This document shows, piece after piece, positions 16,814 through 25,129 of a stretch of DNA of 64,000 nt. The stretch lies in contig NZ_CP036423.1 in the NCBI RefSeq assembly GCF_009910365.1, positions 1,178,001 through 1,242,000 on the forward strand, in the 5' to 3' direction. Source of the stretch: Aequoribacter fuscus. Lineage in GTDB: Bacteria > Pseudomonadota > Gammaproteobacteria > Pseudomonadales > Halieaceae. Under the pieces are notes generated by a model that was given only the letters and a program-made list of their open reading frames with translations, ran no database searches and was not told the origin of the DNA. The position numbers and the translations under genes were made by a program. How positions within the stretch are numbered: the stretch's first letter is position 1; each line of letters begins with the position of its first letter.

Positions 16814-18115
16814 ATGTTCAAGTCAGCTTACGCTGCCATGTCGGCGCTATGTTTGTTATTTGTGGTTCCCTCGGCCAGTGCCGAAGTCTCGTCCGGTGAT
16901 ACTGCCTGGATTTTAAGCTCTAGCGCCTTGGTTCTATTTATGACCATACCGGGCTTGTCACTCTTTTACGCCGGTCTTGTGCGCTCTAAAAACGTGTTGT
17001 CTGTATTGATGCAATGTTTTGCTCTTACCGGTTTGATGTCACTACTGTGGTTTGGTTTGGGTTACACCTTGGCTTTTGGTAGCACCGATGAGCAGGGCCC
17101 CTGGGTGGGCGATTTAGGCAATGTGTTCTTAGCGGCAATGTCGGGAGACTCGGTGTCCGGTTCTATACCTTCCATGGCCTTTGCGATGTTCCAAATGACC
17201 TTCGCGGTCATCACACCTGCGTTAATCGTGGGCGGGTTTGCCGAGCGTATGCGTTTTTCTGCCATGTTGCTGTTTAGCTCGCTCTGGTTAATATTGGTTT
17301 ACGCACCCGTTTGCCACTGGGTGTGGGGTGGTGGCTGGTTGCAAGTCATGGGTCTGCAAGATTTTGCTGGTGGTACGGTCGTACACATCACTGCTGGCGT
17401 CGCGGCAATTGTCGCGGCGATCGTGATGGGTCCCAGAAAAGGTTACGGAAATCAGCCGCTTCCTCCGCACAACTTAACTATGACGGTCACAGGTGCGGGA
17501 ATGTTGTGGGTGGGCTGGTTTGGTTTCAATGGCGGATCGGCATTAGCAGCAGATGGTAGCGCGGCTCAAGCCATTTTGGTGACTCATTTATCTGCATCTG
17601 CCGGGGCTCTCGCGTGGATGGCGATGGAATGGATTAAACACGGTAAACCCTCTGTATTGGGCATTGTGACTGGCATGGTCGCGGGGCTTGGAAGCATCAC
17701 CCCTGCATCGGGATCGGTGGGTCCTGCGGCGGGTGTATTAATTGGCTTGACGGGTGGTGTGGTCTGTTATTACGCCACTCTGTTTATTAAGTTGCGTTTG
17801 AAAATCGATGATAGTTTGGATGTGTTCCCTGTTCACGGTGTTGGCGGTATTTTGGGGACGCTCTTGGCGGGGGTATTCTGTGCGCCCGGTATTGGAATTC
17901 TGTCGGGTAACGGCTTTTCCGAGGGTATCAACTCCGTGGGTGGGCAGGTGACGGTGCAAGCTATCGGCGTTGTTAGCACCTTGGTGTTTACCGCGGTGGC
18001 CTCTTACGTGCTGCTGAAGGTAGTAGATGCGCTGTTGGGCTTACGTGTGGATGTCGATGACGAAACGCAGGGTTTGGACCTAGTTTTGCATGACGAGCGC
18101 GGCTACGACTTGTAA
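16814..18115 (+). CDS. amtB: Ammonium transporter
   Basis: A 433-aa Amt-family channel that moves ammonium/ammonia across the inner membrane as a trimer. A cleavable signal peptide (about residues 1-23, ending PSASA) precedes the eleven-helix core. The pore residues are visible: the Asp and first His in LQDFAGGTVVHIT, and the second His of the twin-His pore in FPVHGVGGILG. The C-terminal tail that contacts GlnK is present (DVDDETQGLDL, HDERGYDL). I prefer ATG 16814 because AAGAGGA lies at proper spacing. glnK, usually directly upstream, is not here. The 3' end overlaps the converging GGDEF-EAL gene by 13 bases. Confidence 0.92.
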   Translation: MFKSAYAAMSALCLLFVVPSASAEVSSGDTAWILSSSALVLFMTIPGLSLFYAGLVRSKNVLSVLMQCFALTGLMSLLWFGLGYTLAFGSTDEQGPWVGDLGNVFLAAMSGDSVSGSIPSMAFAMFQMTFAVITPALIVGGFAERMRFSAMLLFSSLWLILVYAPVCHWVWGGGWLQVMGLQDFAGGTVVHITAGVAAIVAAIVMGPRKGYGNQPLPPHNLTMTVTGAGMLWVGWFGFNGGSALAADGSAAQAILVTHLSASAGALAWMAMEWIKHGKPSVLGIVTGMVAGLGSITPASGSVGPAAGVLIGLTGGVVCYYATLFIKLRLKIDDSLDVFPVHGVGGILGTLLAGVFCAPGIGILSGNGFSEGINSVGGQVTVQAIGVVSTLVFTAVASYVLLKVVDALLGLRVDVDDETQGLDLVLHDERGYDL

Positions 18116-19881
18116 CGAGCGATCAGTGCTTCGAGGGGTTCTGGTCTAGAATAGAGGAACCCCTGCAGGCGCTGATATCCCTGGGCGATCAAAGCGTCAG
18201 CTTCTGCTTGGGTCTCAATGCCTTCTGCCACGGCTTTCATGTTAAGCGCGTGGCACAAGAGCAATATCGATTTCGAGAGATTTGCCGCTCTGGCATCGTT
18301 ATCTACGCCGCGTATGAAAGCCTTATCGATTTTTACGATGTCAATGGGCAATTCTTGCAGATAGCGCAGGCTCGAGTAGCCTTTGCCGAAGTCATCGATA
18401 GCGACGTGGACCCCCAATTCTGTGAGGCGTCTTATTTTTTGAATGATGGGCTCTACATTGCCCACAAAGCCGTTCTCTGTGAGTTCCAAGCACACGCGTT
18501 CGGCGGGGACGTCGAACCGCTGTAGCGTGTCTGTGAGCCATTCAACAAAATTACGTTGTTCAAGTTGATTGGGCGATATGTTGATGCTGATCCGCTCGAA
18601 CGACGGCGGAAGACCGCAGTTCATTGCGACTTTAAAGTCGGCGAGTACCTGTTTGACAATCCACGCACCTAGCTCCCGCATAATGCCGATGTCTTCCGCT
18701 AAGCTGATAAAACGATCAGGTAATAACTGCCCCTCAGCGGGATGATCCCAGCGAATTAGAGCTTCCGCGCCGCTGATGTTTCCTTGCTCATTAACCTGAG
18801 CCTGGTACATCATTTTAAAGCCTCGGCCCTGCAAGATTGCGCTGCGTAACTCGCGTTCTTTATCCAATTTTTGATCCAAGGCCTCGGACATTTCTGGACG
18901 GTATAGCACGGTCCTGTTGTTGCGGTGCGCCTTGGACTGATACATCGCGATATCAGCATCTCGCAAGATCAGGGCGTAGTCAGTTTCTTGTGCGTTGAAC
19001 ACTCTTACGCCGATACTGGCCGATATTTGAAACTGATGACGGCCTGCTTTCATGGGCGAGATTAAACGTTCGTTAATCCGATGCCCGAGCTCTAGCGCGA
19101 TGGACTCCGCCTCTTTTCGGTCGGTGTGGGTGCTATTTAGGAGGATAACAAATTCATCACCCGACAGACGCGCAATAAGCCCCTTATCACCGGTCAGTAG
19201 CTGCAGGAGTTGAGTGATACTGCAAAGTAAGTCATCGCCGACGTGGTGCCCAAAGCTATCGTTGACCCACTTAAAACGGTCCAGGTCGAGGAAGAGCAGG
19301 GCCCCAAAGCTCGCTGTTTGCCTCTGTGTACATTGATCGAGTTGTGCCATTAATCCGTGTCGATTCAGCGTTCCGGTTAAATCATCGTGCTGTAGCTGAT
19401 GGTTAAGACGCTGGCGAGCTTCGGTTAATAAGCGATTTGATCTTAGAAGAGCCTCATGCTCGACGCACCCTACGATACTTTGCGCCAATTTTTCAGCAAT
19501 AGGGAGCAAAGCGGCGATGACTGCATCGCTGATGGGTTTGCTCTTCCGGACTAGCAGTAAGTATCCGGCTTTGGGTAACTTGAGTTGATAGATCCAAAAG
19601 CCACCTTGTTGCCATGTCTTGCTGGGCTCGTCGGATGGGTTTGCTGCGACCGGGTTGGCGACATGTGGGAGGCTAAAAAAGTGGCTAAGGTTATTATCGT
19701 CGACGTCCTCTTCGCCATCATTGGCCAGTAAAGTGTCATACAGGTACCAGCTTACGCCCGCTAATCCGAGTCTCCGAGTCGCGGTCTTACTGAATTGACC
19801 CAAAAGTTCTTCAAGCTTGCGGTCTTGGCCAATAGCCATGGCAAGCTCGTGCTGAATCGAGATCAGCTGGAATGGTTGCAT
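18103..19881 (-). CDS. GGDEF-EAL cyclic-di-GMP signalling protein
   Basis: A 592-aa protein for c-di-GMP turnover. Residues about 1-150 form a GAF-like sensory region. The GGDEF domain follows at about 165-325, with the active-site loop reading SGDEF (ARLSGDEFVILL), a permitted variant. The EAL domain at about 340-590 has the catalytic EALIRW, DDFGKGYSSL and an intact lysine segment (DIVKIDKAFI). Both domains therefore look competent on paper. ATG 19881 starts one base after the stop of the FIST gene, so the two are almost certainly co-translated. The FIST protein probably supplies an input signal. Confidence 0.88.
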   Translation of the reverse strand: MQPFQLISIQHELAMAIGQDRKLEELLGQFSKTATRRLGLAGVSWYLYDTLLANDGEEDVDDNNLSHFFSLPHVANPVAANPSDEPSKTWQQGGFWIYQLKLPKAGYLLLVRKSKPISDAVIAALLPIAEKLAQSIVGCVEHEALLRSNRLLTEARQRLNHQLQHDDLTGTLNRHGLMAQLDQCTQRQTASFGALLFLDLDRFKWVNDSFGHHVGDDLLCSITQLLQLLTGDKGLIARLSGDEFVILLNSTHTDRKEAESIALELGHRINERLISPMKAGRHQFQISASIGVRVFNAQETDYALILRDADIAMYQSKAHRNNRTVLYRPEMSEALDQKLDKERELRSAILQGRGFKMMYQAQVNEQGNISGAEALIRWDHPAEGQLLPDRFISLAEDIGIMRELGAWIVKQVLADFKVAMNCGLPPSFERISINISPNQLEQRNFVEWLTDTLQRFDVPAERVCLELTENGFVGNVEPIIQKIRRLTELGVHVAIDDFGKGYSSLRYLQELPIDIVKIDKAFIRGVDNDARAANLSKSILLLCHALNMKAVAEGIETQAEADALIAQGYQRLQGFLYSRPEPLEALIARYKS

Positions 19882-19882
19882 G

Positions 19883-21016
19883 CTACAGAACGCCAACTAC
19901 GGTTGTTTTGTTTAACCACTCGATTGGGCCCGAGTCGACATTACCGATTTCGCCAAGACTCAAAATGCCAATATGTTTGACTTGCTCAGGTAACACACTA
20001 TTGATGCTGCTGAGCTCTTGCGTGAAGTCAGCATCCATGAACAATACGCGGGAAATGCAGTCCACGGTAAAACAGGTCGACAGCGCTGTATCGTAGTGTC
20101 TTTTGTGTGCTTCAACCGCATTACTCGCCGCGAGTTTTGCCGCCTCTGTCAGTTTCTGTGTATGGCCTTGCAGCAAGTAGATCATGGCATTTTGCGGTAC
20201 TTCGCCAACGCAGATCAGCGTATTACCATCGGCTTGGATCGGGTCTCTAACCAAAGGCTCGGCATCGAGTTTTTCAATGCCTAAAGGGAACTGTTTAGCG
20301 ACATCAAAAAAGTCATGTTCGGTGAGGTTGATGCCGCTATGCGCCAGAATTTCATCCCGATAGATCTCTAAGGCATCGGTAAAATTGAGTTGGTTTACCG
20401 CAACTCCACAGGCCTCGGTCACTAAGTGTGGTCCTGCGCAGATCTCCCAACCATGCTGAATGCCGACACTGAGTGGTGAGGGTAACTCGATAATCAACGC
20501 CGCATCTTCCGCTATGCCGTTTTCGGTGAATAGACAGGGTTTTTGGATAAAGTCGAGAGATCCGGCGCCGCCGCCGATGGTTGCCGTACTTTCACCCATG
20601 GTGCGATAAAATACGTCGGTGAAACGCTCGATATTTTGGCTCAGACCATCAATGAGTACGAGGTAGGGTTTGCCTTCTTCCTTAGCACCAATGTATTGCG
20701 ACAGCTGCGCGTAGATAAAGTTCTCGCCCTTGCTGAGGCCATTTACCAGGCATTTGCGCAGTGGTCTCATGCTACAGAGAGCGACAATGGTGTTGTGTTG
20801 GTATTTTTCTTGGGCCGCAATCACGCCCGGAAAGAAGCCACCAGCGATAGGCATTTTGCTTTGACGTAACCAGTCGCTCACTTCATTCATGTTCCAGGTG
20901 TTATCCGATGTGGCGAGCAAGATAATGGACTCTGTTTCCGACGGCAGGAAAGCCTCGATCTGTGCAATGCAATCGCTGAATTTATCGCCTTGAGTGACCG
21001 TGTAGTGAAAGTGCAT
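19883..21016 (-). CDS. FIST domain sensory protein
   Basis: A 377-aa protein with the FIST N and FIST C domains, a proposed intracellular sensor of small ligands that often travels with signalling output proteins. Recognisable segments are GGFFPGVIA in the N-domain and the glycine-rich GGGAGSLDF, followed by a C-domain from about residue 215 (LEIYRDEIL). I prefer ATG 21016 over the GTG at 21043, which lacks a ribosome site. The gene is tightly coupled to the downstream GGDEF-EAL gene. A role in gating c-di-GMP turnover is inferred from that coupling. Confidence 0.8.
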   Translation of the reverse strand: MHFHYTVTQGDKFSDCIAQIEAFLPSETESIILLATSDNTWNMNEVSDWLRQSKMPIAGGFFPGVIAAQEKYQHNTIVALCSMRPLRKCLVNGLSKGENFIYAQLSQYIGAKEEGKPYLVLIDGLSQNIERFTDVFYRTMGESTATIGGGAGSLDFIQKPCLFTENGIAEDAALIIELPSPLSVGIQHGWEICAGPHLVTEACGVAVNQLNFTDALEIYRDEILAHSGINLTEHDFFDVAKQFPLGIEKLDAEPLVRDPIQADGNTLICVGEVPQNAMIYLLQGHTQKLTEAAKLAASNAVEAHKRHYDTALSTCFTVDCISRVLFMDADFTQELSSINSVLPEQVKHIGILSLGEIGNVDSGPIEWLNKTTVVGVL

Positions 21017-21246
21017 AGGGTTCTCGCTTCGTCTTATAGGCACAATATTACTGTAGAGGGTTACGAATGCCTATTACTAGTGAATTAGGTTTTGTTCTGG
21101 CGCAAAATTTGGTGCCTCACCCTGGCTCGGTGATCGTTTTGTATACGCGGTACCCGCATTGGAAACTTCGATTACCGATCACCGGCAAAAGTCAGTACAA
21201 TAGAGACTGTCCAAACGCTGAGCTCAGCCAGCAGCAGAGGTAAAAT

Positions 21247-22248
21247 TTGACCGATCAGAATCACATTCCAGTGGTGCAAATTCACAGCGGTGAAAAATAT
21301 ACGACGCCCCAGGGTTTTAAGGCGATTAAAGATGGCATCAAGAAAACCCAGGTGGAATACACGCCGCTGAAAAAGCCCTCGTGGCTGCGAGTTAAAGCAC
21401 AGGGTGGGCCTAGATACGAAGCCGTTAAACGTATTGTGCACGAGCATCGGCTAGCGACGGTTTGCGAGGAGGCGAAATGCCCGAACATGAGCGAGTGCTG
21501 GAGTCGGGGAACAGCCACCATCATGTTGATGGGTGAGGTATGTACCAGAGCCTGCCGTTTTTGTTCAGTCAACACCGGCAACCCAAAGGGTTGGTTGGAC
21601 TCAGAAGAGCCTGAAAATACCGCGAAATCGGTTGAGTTAATGGGCCTCAAGTATGTGGTGTTGACATCGGTAAATCGTGACGATCTACCCGATGGTGGTG
21701 CGGCACACTACGCGGCGTGCGTGCAAGCCGTGCGGGAACGCAACCCGGATACGGCAGTGGAGGCTCTGACACCGGATTTCCTAGGGGATCTCAAAGCAGT
21801 AGAAGTGGTTGTGGATTCGGGCTTACAGGTATTCGCTCAGAATGTGGAAACGGTTAAACGCTTGACGCACCCGGTGCGCGATCCGCGTGCGGGTTATGAA
21901 CAGACGCTCGAGGTATTGGCGCATGCGAAGCGGCATCGTCCAGACGTCTTAACGAAGACCAGTCTGATGTTGGGCTTGGGCGAGACGCGCCAAGAGGTCC
22001 AAGAGTGCTTGCAGGATCTTAGAGCCGCCAACGTCGATATCGTCACCTTTGGTCAATACTTGCAGCCGACGCGTAATCACTACCCCATTGATCGTTATCT
22101 GACCCCGGAAGAGTTTGAGGCTTATCGTGAGCTGGGGTTGTCGATGGGCTTTTTAGAAGTGGTCTCTGGCGTTATGGTGAGATCCAGTTATCGCGCTGAA
22201 CAGGTGCTTGAGGGCAACAACGTTGGCCTGAGCTCACACAAAGGCTAA
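21247..22248 (+). CDS. lipA: Lipoyl synthase
   Basis: A 333-aa radical-SAM enzyme that inserts two sulfurs into octanoyl groups on lipoyl domains. It has the radical-SAM cluster motif CTRACRFC and the auxiliary cluster cysteines in [12 protein letters not shown]. The C-terminal RSSY ([10 protein letters not shown]), which ligates the auxiliary cluster, is also present. Translation starts at TTG 21247, with AGAGGT six bases upstream. No better start exists before the conserved region. A weak promoter-like TACAAT lies at 21196-21201. lipB, often adjacent, is not in the window. nadK follows 31 bases later. Confidence 0.96.
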   Translation: MTDQNHIPVVQIHSGEKYTTPQGFKAIKDGIKKTQVEYTPLKKPSWLRVKAQGGPRYEAVKRIVHEHRLATVCEEAKCPNMSECWSRGTATIMLMGEVCTRACRFCSVNTGNPKGWLDSEEPENTAKSVELMGLKYVVLTSVNRDDLPDGGAAHYAACVQAVRERNPDTAVEALTPDFLGDLKAVEVVVDSGLQVFAQNVETVKRLTHPVRDPRAGYEQTLEVLAHAKRHRPDVLTKTSLMLGLGETRQEVQECLQDLRAANVDIVTFGQYLQPTRNHYPIDRYLTPEEFEAYRELGLSMGFLEVVSGVMVRSSYRAEQVLEGNNVGLSSHKG

Positions 22249-22279
22249 ACTGCGGCTTTATCGCGGAATACTAAAACTC

Positions 22280-23167
22280 ATGCCATCACCATTTAAGACA
22301 ATCGGGGTACTGGGGCGTAGCCATGACGCAGATTTTGCATCTGCTCTTGCGGCCATGCTCGAGATGTTGGACGCGCGCGGCCACCAGGTGATTGTGGAAG
22401 ATCGTTTGCGATCAGGATTGCCTGACGACGTCAGCTATAGTTTCGCCGAGCGGTCAGAGATTGGCGGCAAAGCCGATCTGGCGATTGTGATCGGTGGTGA
22501 CGGTTCTTTGCTGAGTGCGGCCAGGACGCTTGCGCGGCATGAGGTCCCCGTGCTTGGGGTCAACCGGGGTCGATTAGGATTTTTAACGGATATCAACCCT
22601 GATCAGCTGCTTCACGCGATCCCGCTTATTCTGGACGGACAGTATGAGTCGGAATCACGGTTTTTATTAGATGCCTGTGTTATCCGGAATCATGAGGTTG
22701 TTGCTAAGGCCGACGCCTTGAACGATGTGGTGGTCAATTCGGGCACGTCCGCGCAAATGATCGAGTACGAGCTCTACATCAATGATTTGTTTGTCTATCG
22801 CCAGCGCGCCGACGGCTTGATTGTATCGACGCCTACTGGCTCGACAGCGTACTCCTTGAGTGGTGGTGGCCCGATTATGCACCCGTCCTTAGACGCGGTA
22901 GTTTTGGTGCCCATGTTTCCTCACGCGCTAAGTTCTAGACCGATTGTGGTAGACGGTAATTCCGATATCAGGATTGATATTCTGCCGCGTAATCGTATTC
23001 ATCCGCCGGTCACTTGCGATGGTCAGACCAATATCACAGCGCGCCCGGGTGATTCGGTGTTAATCAAGAAAAAGCCGCATCGACTCACCCTTTTGCATCC
23101 TGTGGGTCACAGTTTTTATGCCAGCTGCAGAGACAAACTGCGCTGGAGTGCGGCTCTGGTCGATTAG
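22280..23167 (+). CDS. nadK: NAD kinase
   Basis: A 295-aa ATP-dependent NAD kinase, the enzyme that makes NADP. Family motifs are all present: the GGDGS active-site loop (VIGGDGSLLSAARTLA), NRGRLGFLTDI, the NAD-binding LNDVVVNSG and the glycine-rich TPTGSTAYSLSGGGPI. The length is standard for proteobacteria. It lies in a plus-strand run of small core genes (lipA, nadK, rhomboid protease, DUF1315, DUF2797, pepN) with short gaps. Confidence 0.95.
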   Translation: MPSPFKTIGVLGRSHDADFASALAAMLEMLDARGHQVIVEDRLRSGLPDDVSYSFAERSEIGGKADLAIVIGGDGSLLSAARTLARHEVPVLGVNRGRLGFLTDINPDQLLHAIPLILDGQYESESRFLLDACVIRNHEVVAKADALNDVVVNSGTSAQMIEYELYINDLFVYRQRADGLIVSTPTGSTAYSLSGGGPIMHPSLDAVVLVPMFPHALSSRPIVVDGNSDIRIDILPRNRIHPPVTCDGQTNITARPGDSVLIKKKPHRLTLLHPVGHSFYASCRDKLRWSAALVD

Positions 23168-23176
23168 GGCGGTGAG

Positions 23177-24031
23177 TTGAATTCGGGTTTTGAAGTGTTG
23201 TCTCTGTACTCAGAGGCCGAAGTAAAGGCACTGAGCAAGCTTTTATGGGGATGCAAGATTGGACATCACTGGGTGCATCAAGCCGACCACATCACCTTAT
23301 ACGTGTTGCAGCCCATGCACGTTGATTTGGCGCGACGTTTACATGCGGACATGAGCGCGGGTATTCTCACCGCGCCTCAGAGGCAACCGAGTAGTGCGAC
23401 TACACTAGTGACGGCCTTTCTTAACGCACCGGTGACACTCGGCACTATTCTTGTCAGTTTCGTCGTATTTTTGGCGATTCATGTGTTTGAACAATGGTCT
23501 TGGCTCAGTGCTTTGACCTATTACCCACTTATGGTGACCGATCAAGGCTGGGCGTTGAGCGGCGAGCCGCCCCAGTGGTATCGATTGATGACCCCCGCCA
23601 TATTGCACTTTGGATGGATGCACGTGGTGTTTAATTCGCTATGGGTTTGGGAGTTTGGGCGGCGTGTGGAGCATGCCATCGGCGCGGCCTGGACGCTTGC
23701 CGCATACATTGCCATTGCGATAGTGGCTAATGTGGCTCAGGCAGAACTGTCCGAGCCCTCAATATTTGGCGGTCTATCGGGTGTTGTGTACGGCCTGCTG
23801 GCCATGGTTTGGCTGGGGGGTAAGTTGTCACCTCGATGGTGTGTTCCGCCCTCTAATACGCTACTTTACTTCATGCTGGGCTGGCTGGTACTTGGTTTAA
23901 CAGGCTTTATTGATGTGCTAGGGTTTGGCAGCATTGCCAACCACGCGCATGTCGGTGGTTTGTTGGCTGGCGTAATGATCGCCTTAGCAGTTCGCACCGT
24001 ACTCTCTATGCAGCAAAACAATCGTAATTAG
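23177..24031 (+). CDS. Rhomboid family intramembrane serine protease
   Basis: A 284-aa GlpG-like rhomboid. An N-terminal cytoplasmic domain (about residues 1-85) precedes the six-helix core. The catalytic serine sits in GGLSGVVYG (GxSG) and the histidine in NHAHVGGLLAG. HFGWMHVVFNSLWVWEFG is the conserved helix-2 region with the oxyanion-hole residues. It would cut membrane proteins within the bilayer. The start is TTG 23177, with AGGG seven bases upstream overlapping the end of nadK. No GlpE or GlpR neighbour is present. Confidence 0.88.
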   Translation: MNSGFEVLSLYSEAEVKALSKLLWGCKIGHHWVHQADHITLYVLQPMHVDLARRLHADMSAGILTAPQRQPSSATTLVTAFLNAPVTLGTILVSFVVFLAIHVFEQWSWLSALTYYPLMVTDQGWALSGEPPQWYRLMTPAILHFGWMHVVFNSLWVWEFGRRVEHAIGAAWTLAAYIAIAIVANVAQAELSEPSIFGGLSGVVYGLLAMVWLGGKLSPRWCVPPSNTLLYFMLGWLVLGLTGFIDVLGFGSIANHAHVGGLLAGVMIALAVRTVLSMQQNNRN

Positions 24032-24039
24032 GGAACTTT

Positions 24040-24309
24040 ATGCCTGATTCTTACCAGGATGCCGTCGCGCGGCTAAGTCCAGATGTTTACCGTCGTTTCG
24101 TCACGGCACTTGAAATAGGTCGTTGGCCTGACGGCAGTGTGCTTGAGCCTCATCAACGCGAGCACGTAATGCAGGCTGTTATTGCCTATGGCGAGCTGAA
24201 TTTGCCGCCCGAAGAGCGCATTGGCTACATCGATAAAGGCCATAAAGCGGGTGAGGAATGCGATGATGAGGTCGCCTTGGTGTGGAGTCTTAACAATGAC
24301 CCAAAGTGA
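24040..24309 (+). CDS. DUF1315 (YeaC-like) protein
   Basis: A small 89-aa acidic protein of the DUF1315/YeaC family (segments LSPDVYRRFVTALEIGRWPDG and EHVMQAVIAYGELNLPPEERIGYI). The function is unknown. AGGGAA precedes ATG. Its 3' end overlaps the next gene by 14 bases, so the two are translationally coupled. Confidence 0.85.
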   Translation: MPDSYQDAVARLSPDVYRRFVTALEIGRWPDGSVLEPHQREHVMQAVIAYGELNLPPEERIGYIDKGHKAGEECDDEVALVWSLNNDPK

Positions 24310-25120
24310 GGGCTATGTCGCCAAAATGCGCGCTGGATTAGGCGATGTGGTGCAATACCATCTTCCTCTGGGGGAGAAAACGGTCGCGTTAAACCCGCTC
24401 ATCGGGCAGACAGTGAGGCTTGAGTTTACGGGCGCCATTCAGTGTGTTGCTTGCTCACGGCTGACTAAGAAAAGCTTTAATCAGGGCTATTGTTACCCCT
24501 GTTTCAAAAAATTGGCGCAATGCGACACGTGTATCATGAGCCCCGAGCGATGTCACTTCGTGGCGGGAACCTGTCGCGAACCCGAATGGGGTGAAGCGAA
24601 TTGCAATATTGACCACTTTGTCTACTTAGCCAATACCTCGGGTTTGAAAGTAGGGATAACGCGACACAGCCAGATACCAACCCGCTGGATTGATCAGGGT
24701 GCGTCGCAAGCGTTGCCGATTGCGCGCGTGAGTAGCCGCCACTTGTCTGGTCTATTGGAGGTGCAGATTGCTCAATCGGTCGCCGACAAAACCGCATGGC
24801 AAGCCATGTTAAAAGGGGTTGCCGAGCCCATGGATTTGGTGGCAAAGCGCGAAGAGATCAAAACGCTTTACGCGTCTGAATTGGCGCAATTGCAGCACAC
24901 GCATGGCATCCAGTCGATTCAGTGGTTAGAGAATCAAACCCCGGTAGATATTGCATTCCCCGTGACAGCGTATCCTACCAAAGTCAAAGCCCTTAACTTC
25001 GACAAGCAGGCCATTGTTGAAGGATGTCTTATGGGCATTAAAGGGCAGTATTTAATATTCGATACGGGCGTTCTAAATATTCGTAAATTTGGCGGCTATG
25101 AGCTGCGCCTAAGTTACTAG
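24296..25120 (+). CDS. DUF2797 protein with cysteine cluster and GIY-YIG-like segment
   Basis: A 274-aa DUF2797 protein of unknown function. A cysteine-rich segment at about residues 45-90 (CVACSR, CYPCF, CDTC, RCHF, then a further Cys) looks like a zinc-binding module. VYLANTSGLKVGITRHSQIPTRW follows in two parts (VYLANT and KVGIT), resembling the core strands of GIY-YIG nucleases. Nuclease activity is not established. I chose the ATG at 24296, inside the end of the DUF1315 gene, because GGAG lies upstream and family similarity starts there. A longer frame from 24221 is not supported. Confidence 0.82.
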   Translation: MTQSEGYVAKMRAGLGDVVQYHLPLGEKTVALNPLIGQTVRLEFTGAIQCVACSRLTKKSFNQGYCYPCFKKLAQCDTCIMSPERCHFVAGTCREPEWGEANCNIDHFVYLANTSGLKVGITRHSQIPTRWIDQGASQALPIARVSSRHLSGLLEVQIAQSVADKTAWQAMLKGVAEPMDLVAKREEIKTLYASELAQLQHTHGIQSIQWLENQTPVDIAFPVTAYPTKVKALNFDKQAIVEGCLMGIKGQYLIFDTGVLNIRKFGGYELRLSY

Positions 25121-25129
25121 GAGTACACC

